This document shows positions 52,186 to 62,007 of a stretch of DNA of 64,000 nucleotides, one piece after another (position 1 is the stretch's first letter; each line of letters starts with the position of its first letter). The translations under genes were made by a program, and so were the position numbers. The notes under the pieces were generated by a model. The model did not search any database, had not been told where the DNA came from, and saw only the letters and a program-made list of their open reading frames with translations. This DNA comes from Cellulosimicrobium cellulans (GTDB taxonomy: Bacteria; Actinomycetota; Actinomycetes; Actinomycetales; Cellulomonadaceae): contig NZ_JAFGYF010000010.1 of assembly GCF_016921195.1 (NCBI RefSeq), positions 1 through 64,000 of the forward strand. Reading direction: 5' to 3'.

Positions 52186-52617
52186 TCAGCCCTCCTCAGG
52201 GATGGTCGTGCCCGACGACGACTGGTCGCCCGGGCCCACGGGCACCTCGGGCGACGGCGGCACGCGGTCCAGCGCGCCGCCGTCGGACTTGCCGCGCTGG
52301 AGCCCCGGGACGCGGCGTCGGCCCCGGAGGGCGACGGCCTCGACCTCCGCGGACGCGCCGGGCTCGAAGCGACGCGACGTGCCGGACGGGACGTCGAGCC
52401 GGAACCCGTGCGCGGCGGCACGGTCGAACGCGAGCGCCGCGTTGGCGTCGGGCAGGTGGAGGTGCGAGCCGATCTGCACCGGCCGGTCCCCCGTGTTCGT
52501 CACGACCAGGGTCACGCGCTCGTCGTCGGTGCGGTCGGCGTTGAGGACGACGGGGACGTCCCCGGTGCCGCGCTTGAGCCGGATCGCGCCAGGTCCGCTC
52601 GTGCTGATGCCTGCCAT
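52186..52617 (-). CDS. ureB: Urease beta subunit UreB
   Basis: 143 aa; core beta-sandwich matches UreB ([49 protein letters not shown], about residues 39-87). The C-terminal ~35 residues ([26 protein letters not shown]) are an extension beyond the usual ~105 aa. Start ATG 52617. Situated 50 bp after ureA and four bases before ureC. Confidence 0.95.
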   Translation of the reverse strand: MAGISTSGPGAIRLKRGTGDVPVVLNADRTDDERVTLVVTNTGDRPVQIGSHLHLPDANAALAFDRAAAHGFRLDVPSGTSRRFEPGASAEVEAVALRGRRRVPGLQRGKSDGGALDRVPPSPEVPVGPGDQSSSGTTIPEEG

Positions 52618-52667
52618 GGGTCGCCTCGTTCTCGCTGCGTCTCGTGCGTGCGCCGGACCGGGCCGGC

Positions 52668-52970
52668 TCAGGCGATCGGCTGGTGGATGGTGACGAGCTT
52701 GCGCCCGTCGGGGAACGTCGCCTCGACCTGGACGTCGGGCAGCATCTCCGCGACCCCGTCCATCACCTCGTCGCGCCGGAGCACCTCGCGCCCGGCGACC
52801 ATGAGCTCCTCGACGCCCGCCCCCTCGCGAGCGCGCTCGATCACCCACGTCGTGAGCAGGGCGACCGTCTCCGGGTAGTTGAGCAGCACGCCGCGCTCGC
52901 GACGGTCGCGCGCGACCATGCCCGCGACGGCGAGCAGCAGCTTCTCGGTGTCCGCGGGTGTCAGGTGCAT
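52668..52970 (-). CDS. ureA: Urease gamma subunit UreA
   Basis: 100 aa, the exact family length: [40 protein letters not shown], then [47 protein letters not shown]. First gene of the operon ureA-B-C-F-G-D-nikMN. I chose ATG 52970, which aligns with UreA; the frame is open to 53012 but enters the putative operator. A GTGTATACAC palindrome lies 33 bp before the ATG. Confidence 0.97.
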   Translation of the reverse strand: MHLTPADTEKLLLAVAGMVARDRRERGVLLNYPETVALLTTWVIERAREGAGVEELMVAGREVLRRDEVMDGVAEMLPDVQVEATFPDGRKLVTIHQPIA

Positions 52971-53002
52971 GACCGCGATCCTGCCGGGCGTTCGTTTCCG
53001 GC

Positions 53003-53024
53003 GTGTATACACCGCGTTATACGC
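53003..53024. promoter_or_regulatory. Putative GntR operator upstream of ureA
   Basis: Perfect palindrome GTGTATACAC (53003-53012) followed by imperfect GCGTTATACGC (53014-53024). Same core as the site upstream of urtA. Its closeness to the ureA start suits repression of the urease operon by the locus GntR. Confidence 0.65.
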
Positions 53025-53048
53025 CCGTGTACCGGACCCCGGGCACGA

Positions 53049-53088
53049 CGAAGGCCGCCGACCGGGCGAACCCGGCCGACGGCCTTCG
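53049..53088 (-). terminator. Terminator after groEL
   Basis: Stem CGAAGGCCG / CGGCCTTCG with an inner CCGGG / CCCGG, 47 bases beyond the groEL stop (minus strand). Confidence 0.7.
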
Positions 53089-53135
53089 ATGTCCTGCGAC
53101 CTCCCGGACGGGGCCGGGCGAGGGTCAGGCGTGGA

Positions 53136-54983
<1,848 letters not shown>

Positions 54984-55046
54984 ACAGCCCCACCGGGTGC
55001 CTCCCCGTATCGCGACGGGCGAAACCTCCGCACCTCGCGACGCCCT

Positions 55047-55052
55047 TAGGAT
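55047..55052 (+). promoter_or_regulatory. -10 element TAGGAT, leaderless GH15-like gene
   Basis: TAGGAT ends seven bases before GTG 55060. The alternative ATG (55051) overlaps the box and could not be transcribed with it as promoter. Confidence 0.5.
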
Positions 55053-55059
55053 GCGCGGT

Positions 55060-56520
55060 GTGATCCGCGCAACACCGTCGTGGCGCCTCGCAGCAGCCCT
55101 GGCCGGCTTCGTGCTGGTCCCCGCCCTCGGCCTCACCGCCGCGACCGCCGTCGCCGCGCCCACGGGCGAGCACATCGACCTCTACCAGGACGGCGTCGCC
55201 GTCGCGACCGCCCCCGACGGCGGCGCCGCGCTCCTGCGCCTCGCCCCGGGGGCCGCGGCGACGTTCCTCCCCGGGAGCCGGGTGCTCGACCCCACGAGCC
55301 TCGACCCGTCCCGGCTCGCCGCGGGCGTCGACCCGGCCGACGGCGAGGCGAATCGGCTCGCCCAGGTCGCCGGGGCGTCGCTCGACGCGTCGACGCTCCT
55401 CGACCCCGACGCCGCTCGCGACGCCGCCGCGGCGTCCCGCGCCTGGCTCGCGTCCGGCGTCGTCCCGGGCGCGGACGGGCCGTTCGCGGCGCTCGGCGAG
55501 GCCGCGCTCCTCGACCTGCGCGCCCTGACGCTCGAGGACGGCGCCGCGCTCGCCGCCCCCTCGCCCAAGTGGCGCTACGTGTGGCCGCGCGACGCGTCGT
55601 TCACCGCGGCGGCGTTCGCGCGCACCGGTCACGTCGACGACGCACGCGACGTCCTCGGCTTCCTCGCCCGCGTCCAGGAGGACGACGGGTCGTTCCACGC
55701 GCGCTACCTGCCCGACGGCTCGGGTGTCCCCGACGACCGCGGCCTCCAGTCCGACGGCGTCGGCTGGGTCCTGTGGGCGGCGGACGTCGTGCTCGAGGAG
55801 ACGCCCGCCGCGGCGCGGCGCGAGGTCGCCGCCGAGCTGCGCCCCCTCGTGGACGCGGCGACGGACCACGCGCTCTCGCTCGTCGACGGCGAGGACCCGC
55901 TGCCCCCGCCGTCGAGCGACTACTGGGAGGTCGGGCCGACGGCGCTGACCCTCGGTACCGCCGGCCCCCTGCTCGCCGGGCTCGAGGCAGCGGCCGACGT
56001 CTACGCCGCGGCGGGCGACACGGCGCGGGCCACCGAGGCGACGCTCGGCGCCGCACGGCTGCGGATGGCCGTCGAGCGGTCGTTCGGGTCCCAGGGCTAC
56101 CCGCGCCACGTGACCGGCGGCGCGCGCGACGCGTCGACCGCGTTCGTGCTGCCGCCGTTCCAGCCCGAGCCGCTCGCGGGAGCGGACGTCGCCTGGCGCG
56201 CGTCGGTCACCGAGATGCTGCGCCCCGCCGGTGGGCTCGCGCCCGGGGCGGGCTGGCGCGAGGACGGTATCTCCTGGACACCGCAGACGACGCTCTACGC
56301 GCTCACCGCCGCGTCGTCGTCGGACCCGGAGGACCGGGCCGACGCACGGGAGTGGCTCCGCTGGGTCGACGACCATCGCACCGCGTCGGGCGCGATCCCG
56401 GAGAAGGTCCTCGCGGACGGCTCCCCCGCCGCCGTCGCACCGCTGTCCTGGAGCTCGGCGCTCGTCGTGCTCACGCTCGTCGAGCTCGACGAGCAGGAGC
56501 CCGTCGCCCCGACGCGGTAG
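55060..56520 (+). CDS. Secreted glycoside hydrolase, GH15/glucoamylase-like
   Basis: 486 aa. Signal peptide VIRATPSWRLAAALAGFVLVPALGLTAATAVAAP (residues 1-34), then an (alpha/alpha)6-barrel-like domain with GH15 motifs: KWRYVWPRDASFTAAAFARTG (about 168-188), GLQSDGVGWVLWAA (about 228-241) and SSDYWEVGPTAL (catalytic-type Glu, about 289). Members release glucose from alpha-glucans or trehalose. The N-terminal ~130 residues match no part I can name. It is short of the long two-domain glucoamylases. GTG 55060 is preferred because of the leaderless promoter. Confidence 0.82.
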   Translation: MIRATPSWRLAAALAGFVLVPALGLTAATAVAAPTGEHIDLYQDGVAVATAPDGGAALLRLAPGAAATFLPGSRVLDPTSLDPSRLAAGVDPADGEANRLAQVAGASLDASTLLDPDAARDAAAASRAWLASGVVPGADGPFAALGEAALLDLRALTLEDGAALAAPSPKWRYVWPRDASFTAAAFARTGHVDDARDVLGFLARVQEDDGSFHARYLPDGSGVPDDRGLQSDGVGWVLWAADVVLEETPAAARREVAAELRPLVDAATDHALSLVDGEDPLPPPSSDYWEVGPTALTLGTAGPLLAGLEAAADVYAAAGDTARATEATLGAARLRMAVERSFGSQGYPRHVTGGARDASTAFVLPPFQPEPLAGADVAWRASVTEMLRPAGGLAPGAGWREDGISWTPQTTLYALTAASSSDPEDRADAREWLRWVDDHRTASGAIPEKVLADGSPAAVAPLSWSSALVVLTLVELDEQEPVAPTR

Positions 56521-56527
56521 GGCGCGG

Positions 56528-58030
56528 TCAGGGCCGCGTGCCTGCCCCCGCCGTCGGCGCCAGGCTCGGCTCCTCCCGCACGTCGAACTCCCGGCGCAGC
56601 ACACGCCGCGCGGCGTACCAGCCGCCGAGCCCGTGCACGCCGGGCCCGGGTGGGGTCGACGCCGAGCACAGATACACGCCCTCGAGGCCGACGGCGTACG
56701 GGTCGAGGCGGGGCGTCGGCCGCGCGACCATCTGCCACATGCTCACGGCGCCGCCCGCGATGTCGCCGCCCACGTAGCTCTCGTCGTGCGCCGCCATCTC
56801 CGCGGCGGGTACGCAGCGCGACGCGACGACGAGGTCCCGCGCGCCCGGGGCGAACCGCTCGAGCTGACCGAGGACGTCCTCGGTCACGTCGCGCGTCGAG
56901 CCGGCGGGCACGTGCGCGTACGTCCACAGGGGCCGCAGCCCGCCGGACCCGCGCGCCGGGTCGACGACGGTCGGGTCGCTGACCAGGACCACCGGACGCG
57001 GGGCGTGGCGTCCGGCCGCGACGTCGGCCTCGGCGCGCGCCATCTCGGCGCGTGTGCCGCCGAGGTGGACCGTGCCGGCGCGACCTACCTCCGGGTCCGC
57101 CCACGGGACCGGCCCGGAGAGCACGAGGTCGACCTTCGCGGCGGCGTCGCCGTGGCGGAACCGCCGAAGGGCGTTCTCGGCGCGCGGCGGAAGGCGGTCC
57201 GCGAAGACGTCCACGACGACGCGCGGCGCCGTGTCGAACACGTACGCCCGGGCTCGCGGCAGGTCGGCGAGCGAGCCCACACGGTGACCCGTGACGACCT
57301 CCCCGCCGTGCGCGCGCAGGTCGTCCAGGAGGGCCGCGACGATCGCGCCCGAGCCGCCGCGCGGCAGCGGCCATCCACCGGGAGCGTGACCGAGCGAGGC
57401 GAGAAGGACCGCCGTGCCGGCCGCGGCCAGCGACGGCAGTCGCGAGATGGCGTGCGCCGCGACGCCCGTGAGGAGCGAACCAGCCTCGTCGGTGCGGAAC
57501 CGCCGCGTCCACGCCGCGCTCCCCTGCTCGAGCACCGCTGCTCCGAACCGGGCCGCCACCGCTGCGCCGCTCGGCGTCAGCGCGCGACCCGGTACGGAGC
57601 GCTTGTCGCCCAGGGCGACGGCAACGACGTCGCGCCAGCCGTCGACGAGCGGTCCCAGCAGCGCGCGCCAGGCGGCGCCGTCGACGCCGAGGCGCTCGAC
57701 CGTGCGGTCGAGGTCGTGAAAGGCGATGCCTGCGCGGCCGCCGTCGAGCGGGTGCGCGTACGACACCTCGGGCGCGAGCAGCTCCACGCCGCGCGCGCCG
57801 AGGTCCAACGCCTCGAAGAACGGCGACGCCCACGCCATCGGGTGGACGGCCGAGCACACGTCATGGACGACCCCGTCCGCGAGGTCGAGGTCGAGCGTGC
57901 GGGAGCCACCGCCGATGGTCGGCTGCGCCTCGAGGACGCGGACGGCGAGACCGGCGCGTGCGAGGGTCACGGCGGCGGCCAGCCCGTTGGGGCCCGAACC
58001 GACGACGACGGCGTCGAGGTTCTCCGTCAC
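56528..58030 (-). CDS. FAD-dependent oxidoreductase, phytoene-desaturase-like
   Basis: 500-aa flavoprotein of the carotenoid/phytoene desaturase-PYROXD2 group. FAD-binding start LDAVVVGSGPNGLAAAVTLARAGLAVRVLEAQPTIGGGSRT (residues 5-45), and a C-terminal FAD block LEGVYLCSASTPPGPGVHGLGGWYAARRVLR (about 447-477). The interior VHDVCSAVHPMAWASPFFEAL is typical of PYROXD2-like proteins. No carotenoid genes are nearby, so pigment synthesis is not supported. Convergent with the GH15-like gene, seven bases between stops. Substrate unknown. Confidence 0.87.
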   Translation of the reverse strand: MTENLDAVVVGSGPNGLAAAVTLARAGLAVRVLEAQPTIGGGSRTLDLDLADGVVHDVCSAVHPMAWASPFFEALDLGARGVELLAPEVSYAHPLDGGRAGIAFHDLDRTVERLGVDGAAWRALLGPLVDGWRDVVAVALGDKRSVPGRALTPSGAAVAARFGAAVLEQGSAAWTRRFRTDEAGSLLTGVAAHAISRLPSLAAAGTAVLLASLGHAPGGWPLPRGGSGAIVAALLDDLRAHGGEVVTGHRVGSLADLPRARAYVFDTAPRVVVDVFADRLPPRAENALRRFRHGDAAAKVDLVLSGPVPWADPEVGRAGTVHLGGTRAEMARAEADVAAGRHAPRPVVLVSDPTVVDPARGSGGLRPLWTYAHVPAGSTRDVTEDVLGQLERFAPGARDLVVASRCVPAAEMAAHDESYVGGDIAGGAVSMWQMVARPTPRLDPYAVGLEGVYLCSASTPPGPGVHGLGGWYAARRVLRREFDVREEPSLAPTAGAGTRP

Positions 58031-58049
58031 GCGACCCTCAGGGGCGGCG

Positions 58050-58253
58050 TCAGAGCGGCCGCACCTGCTCGGCCTGCGGGCCCTTGGTGCCCTGTCCGAG
58101 CTCGAACTCGACCTCCTGGCCCTCGTCGAGGGTGCGGTAGCCGTCGGTCTGGATCGCGCTGAAGTGCACGAAGAGGTCCTGTCCGCCGGCGGCAGGCGTG
58201 ATGAACCCGTAGCCCTTCTCGGCGTTGAACCACTTCACGGTGCCCTGAGCCAT
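58050..58253 (-). CDS. cspA: Cold-shock protein CspA-type
   Basis: 67 aa, canonical single cold-shock domain: [70 protein letters not shown]1 (KGYGFI) and RNP2 (LFVHF) are intact. It binds single-stranded RNA/DNA as an RNA chaperone. GAGGAGAGATAG precedes the ATG. A TAGGCT -10 box about 57 bases upstream gives a ~50-nt leader. It is distinct from the 127-aa cold-shock protein at 18.7 kb. Confidence 0.96.
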   Translation of the reverse strand: MAQGTVKWFNAEKGYGFITPAAGGQDLFVHFSAIQTDGYRTLDEGQEVEFELGQGTKGPQAEQVRPL

Positions 58254-58309
58254 CTATCTCTCCTCGTGCATCGTCGCCCGCGAGGCGACCCCCGCCCCGT
58301 GGTAGCCCG

Positions 58310-58315
58310 AGCCTA
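58310..58315 (-). promoter_or_regulatory. -10 element TAGGCT of cspA
   Basis: Minus-strand TAGGCT about 57 bases before the cspA ATG, giving a leader of roughly 50 nt. Confidence 0.4.
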
Positions 58316-58435
58316 GCCCGCGGCGGGCGCGCGCGGAAGGTCGGACGCGCAGCGTGACGCAAGCAGGAGCTCCGGCGAACGAGCAGGTCACACGGGTGCG
58401 ACCTCAGTCCCCGTGATCGAGGGCGGGCGCAGCCG

Positions 58436-59089
58436 TCAGCCGACGGGGGTGAGCTCCGACTTGATGATGACGGCGACGTCGCCGGTGTTGAGGGAGTCGA
58501 CCTGGACCACGTTCTCCGCCGGGATCCCGAGCGTCGCCGCGACGGCGGCGGCCGTGTCGCTGCGGTTCGGCACGTACCAGACGGTCGTGACGTCGGGGCT
58601 CTCGCTCCCCCGGGGGAAGTCCCCCGCCTCGGTGTTGCTGAAGCCCTGCGCGTCGAGGGCGTCCTTGCCCTTGCGGGCCTCTCCGCCGATCCCGCTGTCG
58701 TTCAGCACGCGGACGTACGCGCTCGGGTCGGCCGCGGCCATGAGCGTCGCGAGGTCCGGAGCCGCCGGCGTCTCCTCGACGGGCGGCTCCTCCGTGGCCG
58801 GGGGCTCCTCCGTCGCGGGGGGCTCCTCGGTCTCCTCGGCGGGCGGCGCCTCGGTCTCCTCGGCCGCGGGCTCGGTGGACTGCGCCTGCGGCGGGTTCTC
58901 GGTCGCGCCGTTGTCCGACAGCAGCGCGACGCCCCCGTACGCGAGGCCGGCGAAGACGACGGCGACCAGGAGGAACGGCCACGTCTTGCTCCACCCGCTG
59001 CGCGGCGTGCGGTGCACCCCCACGGGCGCACCCTGCGGCGCGGGCGCGTCGAACTCGTCGGGCGCGTACGGGTAGCGGCTCTTCGTCAC
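58436..59089 (-). CDS. LytR C-terminal domain membrane protein
   Basis: 217 aa. Short cytoplasmic head, one transmembrane helix (WPFLLVAVVFAGLAYGGVALL, about residues 37-57), an extracytoplasmic Glu/Pro-rich linker with repeated EEPPATEEPP (about 65-112) and a C-terminal LytR_C domain (about 125-215, YVRVLNDSGIGGEARKGKDALDAQGFSNTEAGDF and TTVWYVPNRSDTAAAVAATLG). The catalytic LCP domain is absent; LytR_C alone is common in actinobacterial envelope proteins. It follows DUF3263 with 80 bp between, the usual gene order. Confidence 0.88.
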   Translation of the reverse strand: MTKSRYPYAPDEFDAPAPQGAPVGVHRTPRSGWSKTWPFLLVAVVFAGLAYGGVALLSDNGATENPPQAQSTEPAAEETEAPPAEETEEPPATEEPPATEEPPVEETPAAPDLATLMAAADPSAYVRVLNDSGIGGEARKGKDALDAQGFSNTEAGDFPRGSESPDVTTVWYVPNRSDTAAAVAATLGIPAENVVQVDSLNTGDVAVIIKSELTPVG

Positions 59090-59169
59090 GGCGACAGGGT
59101 AGCCCGGTCAAGGCCGTTGACTAAACGCCCGGTTCGCGCAGACTTCACCGGCGATCGGCGCATCCGAGG

Positions 59170-59490
59170 TCACAGACCCTCGAGCCGGCGGGCGGTGCGG
59201 GCCCGCTGCCTGGTGGAACGCATCCGGCGCAGCCGCTTGACGAGCATGGGGTCGTGCGCGAGCGCCGCCGGAGAGTCGATGAGCGCGTTGAGCACCTGGT
59301 AGTAGCGCGTCGCGGTCATGTCGAACAGCTCGCGCACCGCCTGCTCCTTGGCCCCCGAGTACTTCCACCACTGCCGCTCGAACGCCAGGATCTCCTGGTC
59401 CCGCTCGCTCAGGCCCGACGCCGAGCCCTCCTGGACGGTCGGGTCGCCGACCGCGTCGGGTCCGTCGAGCACGTACGCCGCCTCGCTCAT
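59170..59490 (-). CDS. DUF3263 protein
   Basis: 106 aa, actinobacterial DUF3263. Core [64 protein letters not shown] (about residues 28-92) resembles a helix-turn-helix ([13 protein letters not shown] as recognition helix), followed by a basic tail [13 protein letters not shown] 59490 has GGAGGG upstream. Its constant neighbour is the LytR_C protein, as here. Function unknown; DNA binding is plausible. Confidence 0.88.
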   Translation of the reverse strand: MSEAAYVLDGPDAVGDPTVQEGSASGLSERDQEILAFERQWWKYSGAKEQAVRELFDMTATRYYQVLNALIDSPAALAHDPMLVKRLRRMRSTRQRARTARRLEGL

Positions 59491-59623
59491 CGTTCCCTCC
59501 CTGCACTCTCTCGTCACGGGACCTGCGCACCCCGGTGCGTCTGGCCGCCTCTCAGGGTACGCACGAACCACACGGGTGTCATTCGTCCCCGCCGGAGTCC
59601 GCCGAGGCCCTCCGCGCGCCGGA

Positions 59624-59629
59624 TAGGCT
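59624..59629 (+). promoter_or_regulatory. -10 element TAGGCT, leaderless ung
   Basis: TAGGCT ends seven bases before GTG 59637, the chosen ung start; no Shine-Dalgarno. Confidence 0.5.
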
Positions 59630-59636
59630 CGGTGCC

Positions 59637-60392
59637 GTGGAGAGCGCACCCGCCCAGCCCGTCGACGTCGGTCCGGGCAGCACCCCGGCCGGCACCGATC
59701 CGACGCCGAGCCCTCGCCCCCCGCTCGCGAGCATCATGGCGCCCGACTGGGCCCAGGCCCTCGCGCCGGTCGAGCCGCAGCTCCACGCGCTCGGGGACTT
59801 CCTGCGCGCGGAGGTCGCGGCCGGTCGGGAGTACCTGCCCGCGCCGTCGGCGATCCTCAACGCCTTCTCGCGCCCGCTCGCGGACGTGCGCGTGCTCGTC
59901 GTCGGACAGGACCCCTACCCGACGCCGGGGCACCCGATGGGGCTGTCGTTCTCCGTGCAGCCGCACGTGCGCCCGGTGCCGCGCTCGCTCCAGAACATCT
60001 TCGCGGAGCTCGCGGAGGACGTCGGCGCCCCCACGCCCGCGAACGGCGACCTCACCGCGTGGAGCGACCAGGGCGTCATGCTCCTCAACAGGGTGCTCAC
60101 CGTCCGCCCGGGCGAGCCGGGTTCGCACCGCGGCCAGGGCTGGGAGGCCGTCACGGAGGCCGCGATCCGGGCGCTCGTCGCCCGCGACGCCCCGCTCGTC
60201 GCGATCCTGTGGGGCCGCGACGCCGCGACGCTGCGCCCGATGCTCGGCGACACTCCCGTCGTCGCGAGCGCCCACCCGAGCCCGCTCTCCGCGCGCCGCG
60301 GGTTCTTCGGCTCCCGCCCGTTCTCCCGCGTCAACGAGCTCCTCGTCGCCCAGGGCGCCGACCCTGTCGACTGGACCCTCCCGACGGCGTAG
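59637..60392 (+). CDS. ung: Uracil-DNA glycosylase
   Basis: 251-aa family 1 uracil-DNA glycosylase removing uracil from DNA at the first step of base excision repair. Motifs: water-activating [20 protein letters not shown] (Asp about residue 89), and uracil-binding/minor-groove loop [21 protein letters not shown] (about 210-230). A ~35-residue Pro/Ser/Thr-rich leader precedes the conserved core. GTG 59637 is supported by the leaderless promoter. The 21-bp repeat arm begins within ten bases after the stop. Confidence 0.96.
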   Translation: MESAPAQPVDVGPGSTPAGTDPTPSPRPPLASIMAPDWAQALAPVEPQLHALGDFLRAEVAAGREYLPAPSAILNAFSRPLADVRVLVVGQDPYPTPGHPMGLSFSVQPHVRPVPRSLQNIFAELAEDVGAPTPANGDLTAWSDQGVMLLNRVLTVRPGEPGSHRGQGWEAVTEAAIRALVARDAPLVAILWGRDAATLRPMLGDTPVVASAHPSPLSARRGFFGSRPFSRVNELLVAQGADPVDWTLPTA

Positions 60393-60400
60393 GCCCACCC

Positions 60401-60505
60401 GCCGCGGGAGAACCTCGGTCACCCACGGAGAACCGTCGTCACGCGAGGTAGAGCCGTGGTCCGCCGAGGTAGAGCCGTGGTCGCGCGAGGTAGAGCCGTG
60501 GTTCT
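60401..60505 (-). repeat. 21-bp repeat arm (left), five units
   Basis: Five units; the last three (GAGG at 60445, 60466, 60487) are regular 21-bp copies reading GAGGTAGAGCCGTGGT, the first two are diverged and slightly shorter. Followed directly by the shoulder sequence and the long hairpin element. Confidence 0.88.
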
Positions 60506-60535
60506 TGGGCTCGACGGCGTGTGGTCGCCCTGGGT

Positions 60536-60635
60536 GGGCGGGGTGGGTGGTGGTGCCGCGTCTACCATCCGCCGCTCGTTCCTCGCGGCTCGCGCCAGGC
60601 CCGACCACGACGCGGCACCACCACCCACCCCGCCC
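60536..60635 (+). repeat. Long-hairpin element, copy C
   Basis: Perfect 27-bp stem (60536-60562 with 60609-60635) around a 46-nt loop (60563-60608). The loop contains an inner hairpin GCCGC / GCGGC around TCGTTCCTC. The visible part is virtually identical to copy A at 1-89; the loop is shared with copy B at 44.3 kb. It is centred between inverted 21-bp arms (60401-60505 and 60743-60802). Confidence 0.92.
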
Positions 60636-60742
60636 GGCGTCGTCTCGCCCTGGTCGTCACTCACCCGGGTGACCGCCCGCGGGGTCCGGTGTGCCCAACG
60701 CCTCGTCGCCACCGTGCGCCCGGGACCAGCCACCGCAAGACT
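60636..60742. other. Element spacer, no gene
   Basis: The first ~25 bases match the sequence after copy A (GTCTCGCCCTGGTC). It contains ACTCACCCGGGTGACC, a short palindrome. No coding potential. Confidence 0.4.
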
Positions 60743-60802
60743 CACAGGTTCTACCTCGCGCGACCGCGGTCCTGCCTCGCGCGACCGGGATCCGCTCGGC
60801 GG
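60743..60802 (+). repeat. 21-bp repeat arm (right), three units, diverged
   Basis: AGGTTCTACCTCGCG, then units at 60761 and 60782 (GCGGTCCTGCCTCGCG, then a degenerate copy). Inverted with respect to the 60401-60505 arm. Confidence 0.75.
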
Positions 60803-60834
60803 GGGCACAGCGGTGGTGGGAGCAGAATGGGCGG

Positions 60835-61704
60835 GTGACGACGCAGAACCCGACGACCACTCCCCTGGCCGGTGACGCCTCCGACGCACGCCGAGCCGAC
60901 GACGCCCCGCCCCGTTGGACGAGCTACGTCGCGATCGGCGACTCGTTCACCGAGGGCCTGTGGGACCCCTACCCCGGTGAGGAGGACCACCAGCGCGGCT
61001 GGGCCGACCTCCTCGCGCAGCACCTCGCGGCTCGACGCGTCGCGGCGGGAGAGGAGCCGCTGCGCTACGCGAACCTCGCGATCCGCGGACGCAAGCTGCG
61101 CTCGATCCTCACCGAGCAGGTCCCGACGGCGCTGGAGCTGAAGCCGGACCTCGTGAGCATCATCGGCGGCGGCAACGACATCCTGCGGCCGAACGCCGAC
61201 GTCGACCGGCTCGCGCGCAACCTCGAGCACGCCGTGGCGCGCCTGCGCGGGGCGGGGATCGACGTGCTCATGGCGACCGGCTTCGACGCCTCGCAGTCGC
61301 CGCTCGTGAGCCTCACGCGCCCGCGCGTCGGGGTGTACAACGCGCACATCTGGTCGATCGCGCGCCGCCAGGGTGCGTACGTGCTCGACCTGTGGGGCAT
61401 GCGCGCGCTCCAGGACTGGCGGGTGTGGTCGGAGGACCGCATCCACCTGACGCCCGAGGGCCACCGGCGGGTCGCGCAGGCGGCGCTCGTCGGGCTGGGG
61501 CAGGCGCCCGACGACGCGGCGTGGGACGACCCGCTCGCTCCCCTCCCGCCGCTCCCGGCGCTGGACCGGGCGCGGCAGAACGCGCAGTGGGTGCGCACGC
61601 ACGTCGTGCCGTGGGCGCAACGCCGGATCCGGGGGACGTCGTCGGGCGACGGCCGGCTCCCCAAGGCACCCGAGCTCCTCCCGGTGCCGCTCGCCGACCG
61701 CTGA
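60835..61704 (+). CDS. SGNH/GDSL-family hydrolase
   Basis: 289-aa esterase/lipase-fold hydrolase. Block I YVAIGDSFTEGL with nucleophile Ser (about residue 37), block II LAIRGRKLR, block III IGGGNDILRP (Gly and Asn of the oxyanion hole), block V DRIHLTPEGHRRVA (Asp and His, about 207-210). No signal peptide, so probably cytoplasmic. GTG 60835 follows CAGAAT by six bases, again leaderless-like. The C-terminal ~60 residues are Pro/Arg-rich. Substrate is not predictable (acyl or acetyl esters). Confidence 0.9.
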   Translation: MTTQNPTTTPLAGDASDARRADDAPPRWTSYVAIGDSFTEGLWDPYPGEEDHQRGWADLLAQHLAARRVAAGEEPLRYANLAIRGRKLRSILTEQVPTALELKPDLVSIIGGGNDILRPNADVDRLARNLEHAVARLRGAGIDVLMATGFDASQSPLVSLTRPRVGVYNAHIWSIARRQGAYVLDLWGMRALQDWRVWSEDRIHLTPEGHRRVAQAALVGLGQAPDDAAWDDPLAPLPPLPALDRARQNAQWVRTHVVPWAQRRIRGTSSGDGRLPKAPELLPVPLADR

Positions 61705-61714
61705 GCGCGGACGA

Positions 61715-61774
61715 GATCGGCAGCTCCTGCCCGGATCGGCGGTCGGAGCTGCCGATCCGGGCAGGAACCGCCGA
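61715..61774. repeat. Overlapping inverted repeats after the SGNH gene
   Basis: Mutually exclusive stems: 61725-61740 with 61751-61766 (16 bp, TCCTGCCCGGATCGGC), or 61715-61727 with 61745-61757 (13 bp, GATCGGCAGCTCC); also TCGGCGGT (61736) with ACCGCCGA (61767). Ten bases after the SGNH stop, it may be its terminator, but the nested design is unusual. Confidence 0.75.
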
Positions 61775-61798
61775 CCTCACGATGCCGCACCGGAACGA

Positions 61799-61834
61799 CG
61801 ACGCCCCCGGCTCCTCGCGGAACCGGGGGCGTCG
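61799..61834 (-). terminator. Terminator after tRNA-Thr
   Basis: Perfect 12-bp stem CGACGCCCCCGG / CCGGGGGCGTCG, five bases past the CCA end of the tRNA on the minus strand. Confidence 0.8.
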
Positions 61835-61839
61835 GGGGG

Positions 61840-61915
61840 TGGAGCCGCCTGTCGGGTTCGAACCGACGACCTTTCGCTTACAAGGCGAGTGCTCTACCAG
61901 CTGAGCTAAGGCGGC
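61840..61915 (-). tRNA. tRNA-Thr (anticodon TGT)
   Basis: Minus-strand cloverleaf: acceptor GCCGCCT / AGGCGGC, D-arm TTAGCTCAGCTGGTAGAGCA, anticodon loop CTTGTAA with TGT (reads ACA), T-arm GTCGGTTCGAACCCGAC. Discriminator T and an encoded CCA (61840-61842) are present. A strong terminator follows. It supplies the rare ACA threonine codon in this GC-rich genome. Confidence 0.96.
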
Positions 61916-61976
61916 GTGCCCGGCCTGCCGGGCGAGCGAACAGACTACCTGCTCACCCGGCCGGTCCGGGAGCACA

Positions 61977-61999
61977 GGCCCGCGCCGGTGGCGCGGGCC
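61977..61999 (-). terminator. Terminator after the DsbA-like gene
   Basis: Perfect 10-bp stem GGCCCGCGCC / GGCGCGGGCC with a three-base loop, nine bases past the stop. Confidence 0.7.
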
Positions 62000-62007
62000 C
62001 GCGGCGG

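Noticed and set aside
56528-58030. Carotenoid biosynthesis locus
   Set aside because: The desaturase-like protein is of the PYROXD2 type and no crtB, crtE or other crt gene is nearby.
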